DNA of 64,000 nucleotides from Trichocoleus desertorum ATA4-8-CV12 (lineage in GTDB: Bacteria; Cyanobacteriota; Cyanobacteriia; FACHB-46). Both the position numbers and the translations under genes were made by a program. Positions 34,567 through 43,560 of this stretch are shown piece by piece (the first letter of the stretch is position 1; each line of letters opens with the position of its first letter). The DNA lies in contig JAHHIL010000014.1 of the NCBI GenBank assembly GCA_019358975.1, forward strand, positions 44,856-108,855, read 5' to 3'. Under the pieces are notes generated by a model, which worked only from the letters and a program-made list of their open reading frames with translations, was not told the DNA's origin and searched no databases.

Positions 34567-35931
34567 GTGGTAAAAAGGCGGATGGCAGCAATTCCTGCGA
34601 GTGATGCAAATGCACCTAATACGAACGCTCCGGTCGAGGAACTAACTTCTATCGTAGGAGCAGAAAACATCCGCTCTTATGGAGAATTGTCTGCACAATG
34701 GCAGCAAGCGATCGCTCAAGCAGTGACTCCCGGAACGCGGATTAGCGGTGTCATTTATCCGGGCACGCAAGCAGAATTGGCTGAAGTGGTGCGTCGAGCT
34801 AATGAGCACCAATGGGGCATTTTGCCTTGTGGCAACGGAAGCAAGTTGCATTGGGGAGGTTTGGGCTCAGAAATTAACTGGGTGGTCAGTACTCAGCGGC
34901 TCAATCGGCTGATCGAGCATGCCGTGGGAGATCTAACCGTTACTGCGGAAGCGGGCATGAAGTGGGTTGACTTGCAAACCTGCTTAGCCAAAGCAGGCCA
35001 ATTCCTTGCTATTGATCCTGCCTATCCTGAAACGGCGACCCTTGGCGGCATTGTGGCGACCAGTGATGCTGGGTCATTACGGCAGCGCTATGGGGGTGTG
35101 CGGGATATGCTGTTGGGTCTATCTCTGATCCGAGCGGATGGAGCCACGGCTAAAGCAGGGGGTCGAGTGGTGAAAAATGTGGCGGGGTACGACCTGATGA
35201 AGCTGATGACAGGTTCCTACGGCACTTTGGGCATTTTGTCTCAGGTGACATTTCGCCTGTATCCCTTGCAGGTAGGGTCTCAAACGGTGGTTTTGACTGG
35301 ACAGGCAGAGGCGATCGCGCAAGCCACCCAAACCCTCCTCCATTCCGCCTTAACTCCTACCGCTCTAGATGTTCTCTCAACCTCGACCGTCACTAGTCTG
35401 CAAATGGGCAAAGGCATGGGCTTAGTCATTCGGTTTCAAAGCATGGCAAGCAGTGTTCAAGTCCAAGCAGATCGGGTACTAGCACTGGGGGAAACGTTGG
35501 GCTTAGCCAGTCACTTATATGCCGATACTGACGAAAAACAGCTTTGGCAACAGTTGGGGGCACCGACGCTAGACACCTCAGAACCGATTATTTGCAAAAT
35601 TGGCATCAGACCTGCTGAGGCGATCGCAGCTTTGGTCGAAACTGAGGTTATGACTTCCCAGACCGCCCCAGGGCTGATTCATGCCAGCAGCGGCCTGGGC
35701 AAGTTATACCTGGATAGCCAAGCCACTTCTGCCGCTATCCTTCTGGAACTTCGGGCCTTGTATCAAGCCAAGGGTGGTTTCCTTTCAGTGCTGCAAGCCC
35801 CGATCACCGTCAAGCAGGAGTTTGAGGTTTGGGGCTACGCTGGTAGTGGACTCGATCTCATGCGACGGCTAAAACATCAATTTGACCCGAAAAATCTATT
35901 GAGTCCCCATCGTTTTGTTGGCGGTATTTAG
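34567..35931 (+). CDS. glcE: Glycolate dehydrogenase, FAD-binding subunit GlcE
   Basis: 454 residues from GTG 34567; ATG 34582, five codons later, is an alternative just after AAGGCGG. FAD-binding PCMH domain at about 55-230: ISGVIYPGTQAELAEVVRRA, ILPCGNGSKLHWGG, ATLGGIVATSDAGSLRQRYGG, GGRVVKNVAGYDLMKLMTGSYG. GlcE resembles GlcD but lacks most of its C-terminal catalytic domain, as is normal. It works with GlcD and GlcF. The stop codon shares its last base with the GTG start of glcF at 35931, so the two are translationally coupled. Confidence 0.92.
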   Translation: MVKRRMAAIPASDANAPNTNAPVEELTSIVGAENIRSYGELSAQWQQAIAQAVTPGTRISGVIYPGTQAELAEVVRRANEHQWGILPCGNGSKLHWGGLGSEINWVVSTQRLNRLIEHAVGDLTVTAEAGMKWVDLQTCLAKAGQFLAIDPAYPETATLGGIVATSDAGSLRQRYGGVRDMLLGLSLIRADGATAKAGGRVVKNVAGYDLMKLMTGSYGTLGILSQVTFRLYPLQVGSQTVVLTGQAEAIAQATQTLLHSALTPTALDVLSTSTVTSLQMGKGMGLVIRFQSMASSVQVQADRVLALGETLGLASHLYADTDEKQLWQQLGAPTLDTSEPIICKIGIRPAEAIAALVETEVMTSQTAPGLIHASSGLGKLYLDSQATSAAILLELRALYQAKGGFLSVLQAPITVKQEFEVWGYAGSGLDLMRRLKHQFDPKNLLSPHRFVGGI

Positions 35932-37322
35932 TGAGCATGCAAACTTCCGATCCTGCTTCCCATCCCAACCCTTCATCTAGCCACCCAGTTACTCAGCAAA
36001 GACCCGCGACTCTAGCCGACTTTCAGGGCTTTGATGATCATCACCCGCCTGATCCCAAACTGATTGATGCTTGTGTGCATTGTGGTTTCTGCCTGACAAC
36101 CTGCCCTAGTTATCGAGTCCTAGGTACAGAGATGGACTCACCTAGAGGCCGTATCTATTTAATGGATGCGCTTGAGAAGGGCAAGGCTCCTTTGTCTGAA
36201 GCATCGGTGCAGCACTTTGATACTTGCTTAGGTTGTCTTGCCTGCACTACCGCCTGCCCCTCCGGGGTGCAGTACGACAAATTGATTGCAGCAACGCGAC
36301 CTCAAATTGAGCGCAATTATTCGCGATCGCTACCCGACCGATTACTGCGGCGCTTAATTTTTTCGTTGTTTCCTTATCCAGAGCGTCTGCGCTTACTTCT
36401 CGGCCCCTTAGGACTCTACCAAAAATCTGGGCTTCAGAAACTCGTACGTTCCTTGGGCTGGCTAAAACAAATCTCGCCTCAACTAGCGGCAATGGAATCC
36501 CTGCTGCCCCAAGTTTCCCTCAAGTCATTTCAAAACTCGATCCCAACTTTGATTCCCGCTCAAGGCCAGCAGCGCTACCGAGTCGGAATGATTCTCGGCT
36601 GCGTCCAGCGCTTGTTCTTCCCCGATGTCAACGAAGCCACAGTGCGAGTGCTTACAGCTAATGGCTGCGAAGTTGTCGTGCCTTCCACTCAAGGCTGTTG
36701 CTCAGCGCTCCCGGCTCACCAAGGACAAGAACAGCAAGCTCAGGCGATCGCTCGGCAAATGATCGATAGCTTTGAAGGGACAGATGTCGATTTCATCATC
36801 ATTAATGCAGCAGGTTGTGGCCACACCTTGAAGGAATACGGCCACATTTTGCAAGATGACCCGCTTTACCGAGAAAAAGCCAAAGCTTTTGCCAGCAAAG
36901 TTAGAGATGTCCAAGAGTTTCTCGTCAATGTTGGCTTGACCGCTCCGCTCTCTCCATTACAGGAGCAACCTCTGACCTTGGTGTACCATGATGCTTGCCA
37001 TCTATTACATGGCCAGAAAATCAGTGTGCCCCCGCGCCAACTTTTGCAACAAATTCCTGGGGTACAGTTGCGCGAACCTATTGATGGAGCTTTATGTTGT
37101 GGCAGTGCTGGAGTTTACAACATGCTGCAACCTGAGATTGCCGACGAACTGGGTCAGCAGAAAGCTAGGAATTTGCTCGATACAGGGGCGCAACTGGTTG
37201 CTTCCTCCAATCCTGGCTGTAGCTTACAAATCAAGAAGCATATGCCAGATGCAGGCAAGCACTTAGCCATCATGCACCCGATCGAACTGCTCGATTACTC
37301 AATTCGAGGGGTTCAGCTTTAA
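35931..37322 (+). CDS. glcF: Glycolate dehydrogenase, iron-sulfur subunit GlcF
   Basis: 463 residues. GTG 35931 overlaps the glcE stop by one base; ATG 35937 is also possible. Two [4Fe-4S] motifs: C48-C51-C54-C58P and C99-C102-C105-C109P. Two CCG domains follow, each with a cysteine pair (GCCSALPAHQ and LCCGSAGVYN) in the heterodisulfide-reductase-like half. It passes electrons from the GlcD/E flavins to the quinone pool at the membrane. The stop overlaps the convergent proC stop by 4 nt, with no terminator hairpin visible between them. Confidence 0.93.
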   Translation: MSMQTSDPASHPNPSSSHPVTQQRPATLADFQGFDDHHPPDPKLIDACVHCGFCLTTCPSYRVLGTEMDSPRGRIYLMDALEKGKAPLSEASVQHFDTCLGCLACTTACPSGVQYDKLIAATRPQIERNYSRSLPDRLLRRLIFSLFPYPERLRLLLGPLGLYQKSGLQKLVRSLGWLKQISPQLAAMESLLPQVSLKSFQNSIPTLIPAQGQQRYRVGMILGCVQRLFFPDVNEATVRVLTANGCEVVVPSTQGCCSALPAHQGQEQQAQAIARQMIDSFEGTDVDFIIINAAGCGHTLKEYGHILQDDPLYREKAKAFASKVRDVQEFLVNVGLTAPLSPLQEQPLTLVYHDACHLLHGQKISVPPRQLLQQIPGVQLREPIDGALCCGSAGVYNMLQPEIADELGQQKARNLLDTGAQLVASSNPGCSLQIKKHMPDAGKHLAIMHPIELLDYSIRGVQL

Positions 37323-38128
37323 CTGCCCAGTTCTTTGGCGCGATCGCAGGCTTTGGTCACGGCTTGAATCAGGGCTGAGCGAAATCCTGCTTGCTCCAGT
37401 TGGGCAATTCCGGCGATTGTTGTTCCCCCAGGGCTAGTCACCCGATCCTTTAGCTCTGCGGGATGCATCCCCGACTCGTGCAGCAGTTGAGCGGTACCTA
37501 AAACTGTTTGCAAAGCCAACTTTGCTGCGATCGCCCGTGGCAACCCTGCCGCTACCCCACCATCCGTCAGGGCTTCGATTGCGATCGCCACATAACCGGG
37601 GCCAGAGCCTGACAACCCAGTCACGGCATCGATCAAGGTTTCTGGCACCTCTACCACTTCACCCACGGCCTGAAAAATGGTTCGGGCTTGTTCTAGGTGA
37701 GCAGGCTGCGCTAATTTTCCGGGGGCGATCGCAGTCATCCCCGCCCCTACCGTTGCAGGTGTGTTGGGCATGGCTCGCACCACGGGGCATTCTGGAAAAG
37801 CAGCTTCTAACTTTTGCAGTGGCACTCCCGCCAAAATTGAAAGCACAAGCGGGGGGCGATCGCGGCCAATTTGATTAAATTGGTGACCCGCAACGGCTGC
37901 GAATGCCTGCGGTTTAATTGCCAACAAGACAACCTCGGTTGCCTGGAAAGCCACTCCATTCTCTGGAGTGACAGAAACACCATATTGCTGGGCCAGAAAG
38001 TCACGTCGCTGTGGTTGTGGCTCACTGACAATGACTTCTTGCGGTAAATAAATTTTCTGAGCGACGAGGCGGGATAACAGAGCCTCCCCCATTACCCCGC
38101 CGCCAATCAAACCAAATTTTGCAGACAA
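37319..38128 (-). CDS. proC: Pyrroline-5-carboxylate reductase
   Basis: 269 residues, the usual length. N-terminal NADP-binding motif FGLIGGGVMGEALL (5-18), then LLAIKPQ, VVRAMPNTPATVGAG (about 115) and the C-terminal signature ELKDRVTSPGGTTIAGIAQLE (about 223-243), which lines the active site. It reduces pyrroline-5-carboxylate to proline in the last step of proline synthesis. It follows sepF on the same strand by 146 nt, continuing the pipX-pipY-sepF-proC order. Confidence 0.95.
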   Translation of the reverse strand: MSAKFGLIGGGVMGEALLSRLVAQKIYLPQEVIVSEPQPQRRDFLAQQYGVSVTPENGVAFQATEVVLLAIKPQAFAAVAGHQFNQIGRDRPPLVLSILAGVPLQKLEAAFPECPVVRAMPNTPATVGAGMTAIAPGKLAQPAHLEQARTIFQAVGEVVEVPETLIDAVTGLSGSGPGYVAIAIEALTDGGVAAGLPRAIAAKLALQTVLGTAQLLHESGMHPAELKDRVTSPGGTTIAGIAQLEQAGFRSALIQAVTKACDRAKELGS

Positions 38129-38274
38129 CCCGTTTGCTGTCCTCTATCTAAATTAGTGCGATTTAACAGGAGCTTTTTGCCAAAACTTTTACAAGTGATG
38201 CCAGCCCTCTGACTCACCCAGACTTGGCTTGCTTATGAACCACTTAGCCACCGCATGCAGTAGCTAGCGAACCA

Positions 38275-38856
38275 TTAGGCCATGCGGGCTTGCTCAGCAG
38301 TCCAAGCTGGCGTAGGGGCAGCAGGACGGCTAGGACGAGCCTGAGGCTGAGGTGCTTCTTGAGCCCCACCTGCTTGGGTAGTGACTTGTACACAGTTGGG
38401 AGTAAAGAGGAAAATGCTTTCGCCAATCCGCTCTTGATGGCCATCAATGGCGTAAGTACCGCCAGCCACGAAATCTACTGCGCGCTGAGCCTGGTCAGGG
38501 TCCATGATCGTCAGGTTCAAAACCACTGACTTGCGTTCCCGTAATGCCTGAATGGCTTGAGGCATTTCCTCAAAAGAACGGGGTTCCATTACCATCACTT
38601 CTGAGAGGCCATTGATGGCTCCCGGCATGCCAATTACGTTATTCATGGTTGAACCAATTCCTGTTTCGGTGGCCATTGATACGCGCTCACGGATGCGACG
38701 ACGATTCCGGGCATCTTCTTCCGGAGCGGCCTGGGGATTCTCTTCTCGATAGAGATTTTGATATTCTTCCCCATCCATCTCGTCATACTCATATTCATAC
38801 TCGACGGGATCGTTAAAACCAACAAAATCCCGCAATTTCGTGAAAATATTGTTCAC
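38275..38856 (-). CDS. sepF: Cell-division protein SepF
   Basis: 193 residues. The N-terminal amphipathic segment ([14 protein letters not shown]) is the membrane-targeting helix. An acidic linker ([14 protein letters not shown]) follows. The SepF core covers about 75-155: [61 protein letters not shown]. The C-terminus is a Pro/Ala-rich tail. SepF tethers FtsZ filaments to the membrane at the division site and is known in cyanobacteria as Cdv2. The gene lies between pipY and proC. Confidence 0.94.
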   Translation of the reverse strand: MNNIFTKLRDFVGFNDPVEYEYEYDEMDGEEYQNLYREENPQAAPEEDARNRRRIRERVSMATETGIGSTMNNVIGMPGAINGLSEVMVMEPRSFEEMPQAIQALRERKSVVLNLTIMDPDQAQRAVDFVAGGTYAIDGHQERIGESIFLFTPNCVQVTTQAGGAQEAPQPQARPSRPAAPTPAWTAEQARMA

Positions 38857-39268
38857 GGTTCACGCTCCATCACAACAATAGTTACCCTCAGTAAACAACT
38901 TCTAATTAGGAGGGAAAACGCCAGTAGAACTCAATTACATTAGGTTCTTTGAACAGCGTGTCTCCTACTTGAAGCTTACGGTCGGACTTTAATTAAAAAT
39001 TAAGAGCCCAAGCCCATAATGAAGCTTGCGAACACCCTGCCTGACTTTCCTGAATTGACTCAACAGTATACATCAGATTTTTGACCTGTAAGCTCAGAAA
39101 AAAGATGGAAGTGCAGTGTTGATCCGTATGCATATAAGCGTGGTGATAGTTGACACAACACTGATTGACACTACCCATAGAAGCCAGGTTTCGCGAGGAG
39201 ATGGGCAAGCTTTGTTACTAATACTGCCTAATAAATAAAGCATGCACATATTACCTGGGACTTAGAGT
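38857..39268. other. 412-nt intergenic region upstream of sepF
   Basis: Follows pipY and precedes sepF on the minus strand, so it should hold a sepF promoter or leader. It contains an inverted repeat CAGTGTTG (39114-39121)/CAACACTG (39156-39163) and two direct TTGACAC copies 15 bp apart (39150 and 39165). No small gene or structured RNA class is recognised. Confidence 0.4.
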
Positions 39269-39976
39269 TTAAGCAAGAGGTAATTGCTCCCGTTTACCAA
39301 ATAAGATAGTGCCCAAGCGAATCATCGTTGCCCCTGCTTGAACGGCCAACCTATAATCACTAGACATCCCCATTGAGAGCTGAGTGATCTGAAGGCGCGA
39401 CCAACCCTGCTGTCTAATTTTGTCCGCTAGTTCCTGAGCCCGCTGAAAAACTGCTAAAGTCTCTGGCTCACTTAACCCTAAAGGCGGGATAGTCATCAGC
39501 CCTTGAATTTTTAAGTTTTGACACTGATCGAGTTCGGTCAAATCCGCTAGCAACTGCTCAGGGGACCAACCTGTTTTGTTGGGATCAGATAAAATTTTGA
39601 CTTGCAAGCAGATTTGCGGTTTATTCGGCAAAGGCTCGGCCAAGCGATCTAGACGTTGAGCTAATTTCAGACTATCTACAGAATGAATCCACTGAAATAG
39701 CTCCAGTGCCTTCTGAGCTTTGTTGCTCTGCAAGCGCCCAATCAAGTGCCAGGTGATATCCGGTAGATCTTGCAGTTCAGCTTGTTTGGCTTCCGCTTCT
39801 TGAATTCGGCTCTCACCAAAATTCCGCAAGCCCGCTTCATAAGCCGTTCGCATTGCTGCTACTGGTACCTGCTTAGTCACAGCAATTAACTGGACAGCAG
39901 GGGGTAAGGTTTGGCAAATGCTGGCAATGCGTTCGTGATCAGGCGTTCGCTGTGAAGAAGTCATCGCATCGGACAT
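39269..39976 (-). CDS. pipY: PipY, PLP-binding protein (YggS/PLPBP family)
   Basis: 235 residues. AVQLIAVTKQVPVAAM (about 28-43) contains the PLP-binding lysine, and FGESRIQEAEAKQ (about 53-65), WHLIGRLQSNKAQKAL (about 76-91), GLMTIPP and QLSMGMSSDYRLAVQAGATMIRLGTILFG (about 199-227) are standard family motifs. These single-domain fold-III proteins bind PLP and maintain vitamin B6 and amino-acid homeostasis without a known catalytic reaction. The close link with pipX (38 nt) is the conserved cyanobacterial arrangement that gave the name. Confidence 0.94.
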   Translation of the reverse strand: MSDAMTSSQRTPDHERIASICQTLPPAVQLIAVTKQVPVAAMRTAYEAGLRNFGESRIQEAEAKQAELQDLPDITWHLIGRLQSNKAQKALELFQWIHSVDSLKLAQRLDRLAEPLPNKPQICLQVKILSDPNKTGWSPEQLLADLTELDQCQNLKIQGLMTIPPLGLSEPETLAVFQRAQELADKIRQQGWSRLQITQLSMGMSSDYRLAVQAGATMIRLGTILFGKREQLPLA

Positions 39977-40014
39977 GAAGGCAACAACTCTATTGGAGCA
40001 TTATTGGTAGAGCA

Positions 40015-40284
40015 TTACTGGAAGGTTTGTTTGTAAAGTGCCTGTAGTTGTTCACCCTCTTTAGATTGACCCATTCGCCGCAAGACTCGCAGCCGATTTT
40101 CTACGAGGATACGGGCATCCGTACGCCCTATCGGTTCAAACTTCAAGCCACTCGATCCGGTATGGACTACAAAAAACAGTCGTTGAGCATACAGGGTGGC
40201 AAACAGTTCCTGGCCTTCTTCGATCAGACAGATTCGGAACAGTAGGCCAAAGGTTGGATGATTTAGATAAGTTTCAGTGCTCAT
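40015..40284 (-). CDS. pipX: PipX, coactivator of NtcA and partner of PII
   Basis: 89 residues, the family length. The N-terminal Tudor-like domain is recognisable from NHPTFGLLFRICLIEE (about 8-23) and LFATLYAQRLFFVV (about 27-40); two C-terminal helices follow (RTDARILVENRLRVLRRM). PipX binds the nitrogen regulator NtcA when 2-oxoglutarate is high and is captured by PII when it is low, so it links nitrogen status to transcription. It is first in a minus-strand group with pipY, sepF and proC. Confidence 0.95.
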   Translation of the reverse strand: MSTETYLNHPTFGLLFRICLIEEGQELFATLYAQRLFFVVHTGSSGLKFEPIGRTDARILVENRLRVLRRMGQSKEGEQLQALYKQTFQ

Positions 40285-40480
40285 TCAGCTTCAAGCTGGC
40301 AGTAATAGCTAGATTTAGAATTTAGGCTTAAGCTACAAACTAAATTGGATAGTTGCGATCGCAACCCCTTTCGTGAACGTAGAACCTGTTTCAGTATCCC
40401 TCTAACGGGGCCTAAGTGTGCCTAATTAGGTCAACAGAATTAGACACAAGATTAATCTAAGCTTTAATTAAAATCATTGT

Positions 40481-40906
40481 TTAGGTGGGACAAAAGGCAA
40501 TTGCGGTCGCGATCGCATAGTCGCCATCATGACTCAGGCTGACTTGCCAATGATATTCCCCCCACTGAGCTGCCGCGATCGCTGCTGCTCCATAGAGATA
40601 CACTTGGGGTTCTCCGCTGGGCCGACGCTGCACTTCGATATCGGTGTATCGCAGACCTCGCCACCCCGTACCTAGTGCTTTTGCTACAGCTTCCTTGGCT
40701 GCCCAACGTCCTGCCAGTTTTTTGGCAGACACATCTGTCCGTTTTTCGTGAAGCAGCCCCGTCTGCTCAGGCACTTGAATTAATGATCCACAATCTCGCT
40801 GCTCGGCTGGAGTATAGACTCGCTGGAGAAACCGCTCGCCAAAACGCTCCAGAGCAGCTTGAATCCGAGGAATGTAGACAATATCTGTTCCAAGGCGAAT
40901 ATTCAA
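40481..40906 (-). CDS. acpS: Holo-[acyl-carrier-protein] synthase, AcpS type
   Basis: 141 residues from TTG 40906. The first magnesium-binding motif is LGTDIVYIPRI (D8), the second is KLAGRWAAKEAVAKALGTG, and the tail has WQVSLSHDGDYAIATAIA, so it is a complete AcpS-type enzyme. It transfers the phosphopantetheine arm of CoA to the acyl carrier protein for fatty-acid synthesis. Many cyanobacteria rely on an Sfp-type transferase instead, so the presence of an AcpS-type gene is notable. Upstream, 83 nt away on the same strand, is the chorismate-binding synthase gene. Confidence 0.9.
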   Translation of the reverse strand: MNIRLGTDIVYIPRIQAALERFGERFLQRVYTPAEQRDCGSLIQVPEQTGLLHEKRTDVSAKKLAGRWAAKEAVAKALGTGWRGLRYTDIEVQRRPSGEPQVYLYGAAAIAAAQWGEYHWQVSLSHDGDYAIATAIAFCPT

Positions 40907-40988
40907 GCAAACTTATCTTTAATGACCAGGTTTCATCACTTTAGGAGAAATTGCGCCTTTACGCTACTGAGAGGTTGCCACTGGGTTC

Positions 40989-42491
40989 TTAGGGACTGGT
41001 TGGGGGCTGTAACTCTACCAGTCGTAAGGCCGCTAGTTGAGCTTGCGCTTTATGCAATGACTCATACCACTCTCGTTCTGGATCGCTATCGGCTACAATT
41101 CCAGCTCCCACCTGGCCCCATACCTTAAATTTTTGATGTTCGTTGAGTGTGGAGCGATCGCTTTTAGTGATCAATAAGGTGCGAATCAAGATGTTGAGGT
41201 CGAGTTGGCCGCGCCAGTCTAAATAGCCGCAAGAACCGTAAAATAAGCTGCGCCGTACAGGTTCTAGTTCTTCAATAATTTCCATACAGCGAACTTTGGG
41301 GCAGCCCGTAATGGTGCCGCCAGGAAACATGCTCCGAATTAAATCGATGCTGTTGCATGCAGGCTGGAGAGTGCCGACCACATTGCTGACTAAATGCATC
41401 ACATGGCTGTAGTGCTCGATGGCTAGCAGTTCATTTACCGCTACCGATCCCCACTCACACACCCGTCCCAAGTCATTGCGCTCTAGATCAACGAGCATAA
41501 TGTGCTCAGCTTGTTCTTTAGCACTGGCTAGTAGCTCTTGCTGATGTGCTTGGTCTTGGGCAGGAGTAGCCCCTCGCGATCGCGTCCCAGCAATGGGTCG
41601 GGTTTGAGCTTGTCGTCCTTGCAACTGCACCAGCCGCTCTGGAGAACAACTCACCACATCTCCCCAAGGAGTTTGCCAATAGCTCGCAAAGGGAGACGGG
41701 TTAATGTGCTGCAAAGTGCGATAAAGGGACCAACTATCGGCAACCAAGTCGGCTTCAAAGCGCACCGAGAGGTTCGTTTGAAAGATATCTCCAGCCTTAA
41801 TGTAGTTTTTGGCTTTGAGAACGGCGGCTTCGTAATCAGTTTGAGCTGTATGAAATTTGGGAGATAGAGAGGGGGCTGTTGGAGGTGGATTCTGGCCCAG
41901 GTCGAATGATTCGCGGTTTTTAGCCTCTTGAGCGAGCGTTAAGCGTTCTTCTAGTTGATCTAGTTGCGGCTCTTGCGTTGTAGCTAACCAGAGAGTTTGC
42001 TCCCAGTGGTCTAATACGGCAAAGCAATCTGGCTCATACCAATAAGCCACTGGGAACGGTAGTGAGTCTGACTTGATCTGGGGCAAACGCTCGATTTCCC
42101 AGGCTAAGTCGTACCCCAACCAACCCAACCAGCCCCCCGTAAACGGTAAGGTACCTGGGCGCGATCGCTCATCCGCTAAACCAGAATTAGAACGTTGTAG
42201 CAGTTGCTCCAGAAACGGTAAAATGCCGCCTACCTGAGGCGTCCAGAGTTGCAGTTGGCCATCCACCACACGGGGAGTTCCCGCACAGATAGAATAGCGA
42301 GCTTGGGCTTGTTCTAGGGCGCTACTTGCAACAGGGTTGACGAGCGGATAAGGGCTTTCGAGCAGAGTCGCGATTCCAGAACGAGGATCGTCTGAAGTAG
42401 TGGATTGACGAAATAAAGCAGCAAAGACCTGCGAACCAGTGCGCTCAGCTAAGGGAAGCGATCGCCAATACCAAGGCTGAATTGGATGCAT
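40989..42491 (-). CDS. Chorismate-binding enzyme, anthranilate synthase component I-like
   Basis: 500 residues. The chorismate-binding domain covers about 230-490: AGDIFQTNLSVRFEAD, RPIAGTRSRG, VDLERNDLGRVC, VSNVVGTLQ, FPGGTITGCPKVRCMEIIEE, YGSCGYLDW and GAGIVADSDPEREW. The alanine in PIAGT is the residue found in TrpE; PabB enzymes of the E. coli type have lysine (PIKGT). This favours anthranilate over aminodeoxychorismate synthesis. The FPGGTITG form and the N-terminal half resemble cyanobacterial paralogues that are annotated either way. An amidotransferase subunit is not encoded nearby. Gene symbol left open for this reason. Confidence 0.85.
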   Translation of the reverse strand: MHPIQPWYWRSLPLAERTGSQVFAALFRQSTTSDDPRSGIATLLESPYPLVNPVASSALEQAQARYSICAGTPRVVDGQLQLWTPQVGGILPFLEQLLQRSNSGLADERSRPGTLPFTGGWLGWLGYDLAWEIERLPQIKSDSLPFPVAYWYEPDCFAVLDHWEQTLWLATTQEPQLDQLEERLTLAQEAKNRESFDLGQNPPPTAPSLSPKFHTAQTDYEAAVLKAKNYIKAGDIFQTNLSVRFEADLVADSWSLYRTLQHINPSPFASYWQTPWGDVVSCSPERLVQLQGRQAQTRPIAGTRSRGATPAQDQAHQQELLASAKEQAEHIMLVDLERNDLGRVCEWGSVAVNELLAIEHYSHVMHLVSNVVGTLQPACNSIDLIRSMFPGGTITGCPKVRCMEIIEELEPVRRSLFYGSCGYLDWRGQLDLNILIRTLLITKSDRSTLNEHQKFKVWGQVGAGIVADSDPEREWYESLHKAQAQLAALRLVELQPPTSP

Positions 42492-42506
42492 AGGAAGATA
42501 CGACGA

Positions 42507-43523
42507 CTATGAAACTTCCGATCCCCAAATTAAGCGAGCCCCCCACAGGCCCAACAGCGCCAACAATGCCAGCCAATCACCAAGGCCCAAACGCAGTTGA
42601 TGCCACTGCACCCGATGCTCATTGGGGCTCGTAAAGCCACGCACTTTCATGGCACTAGCAATTTGCTCTGCCCGCAGCAACAAATTCTCTAGTAAGCGCT
42701 CGGCAATTAGCATCCAAACTTGAATGGCTCCGCGCAATCCCAATTTTTTCCAGTTAATGGCACGGGTGCGAACCGAGCGAATCAAATTTTGGACTTCTTC
42801 TAACACCAACGGAACAAACCGCAATGACAAAGTGAGGGTTAATACAATCTCAGTCACAGGCCAGTTCAGCCGCCGCAAGGGTCGCATCAGGCTTTCGAGT
42901 CCTGCGGTGATCTCCTCAGGTGCGGTGGTCAGCAAAAACAGATTTGTGCTGTAGATCAAGGTAAACAGCAAAGTGCTGACCCGAACGCCTAAGTCTAGCG
43001 ATCGCCGAGTCACCAGAAACGGCTTCTGCTTAAATAGGACGTAGTTATAAGGCGTAGGCTGCGGTAAAGATTGAGCCAGAGCCTGTTGATTAGAGGGGCG
43101 ATCGCCCTTGACGCCATTCTCTGCGCCCCCCGCGAACCAAGCACGAGGATCAAACCAGGCAGAACCTTGTTCAGGGCTTGAAGTCGTAGGCTGCTGAGCA
43201 AAAGCCAACTCATTTGCAGGCAGACGAGGTTGATGCTCGGCATCAAGTCCATCAGGGGCGATCGCTGTTAGCACGAAGACAAAGAAGCTCAGCATCAACA
43301 GCCAAACCATCTGCTGCCGCCACACTCGAAAAGGGATCATCGCCCCTAAGGTGATTAGCACCAGCAACACCACCAGCAACAAGCGCCAAACTGGATTAGC
43401 CAGTAGAGGAGCCAGTAAAAAACTCATCAGCCAAGCCAACTTGATCCGGGGATCAAGCCGATGGAGCCAGGTTTGCGGTTGTTCTAGGTACAGCCCTAAT
43501 GGCAGCGATCGCAGCAGATCCAT
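42507..43523 (-). CDS. CbiQ-family (ECF-type) transporter T-component
   Basis: 338 residues. PQTWLHRLDPRIKLAWLM (about 16-33) is the typical start of the T-component, with membrane helices at about 25-90, 175-205 and 300-335. SVRTRAI and AMKVRGFTSP resemble the paired Ala-Arg-containing coupling helices that contact the ATPases. An unusual hydrophilic insertion at about 90-165 splits the first helices from the rest. ECF T-components join an ATPase pair to a vitamin- or metal-binding S-component; none of those genes is adjacent, so the substrate is unknown. It lies 15 nt upstream of the chorismate-binding synthase and 37 nt downstream of der on the same strand. Confidence 0.87.
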   Translation of the reverse strand: MDLLRSLPLGLYLEQPQTWLHRLDPRIKLAWLMSFLLAPLLANPVWRLLLVVLLVLITLGAMIPFRVWRQQMVWLLMLSFFVFVLTAIAPDGLDAEHQPRLPANELAFAQQPTTSSPEQGSAWFDPRAWFAGGAENGVKGDRPSNQQALAQSLPQPTPYNYVLFKQKPFLVTRRSLDLGVRVSTLLFTLIYSTNLFLLTTAPEEITAGLESLMRPLRRLNWPVTEIVLTLTLSLRFVPLVLEEVQNLIRSVRTRAINWKKLGLRGAIQVWMLIAERLLENLLLRAEQIASAMKVRGFTSPNEHRVQWHQLRLGLGDWLALLALLGLWGARLIWGSEVS

Positions 43524-43560
43524 TCGATTTGGGGGATGAAACTCTCAATCATCTTACTGG

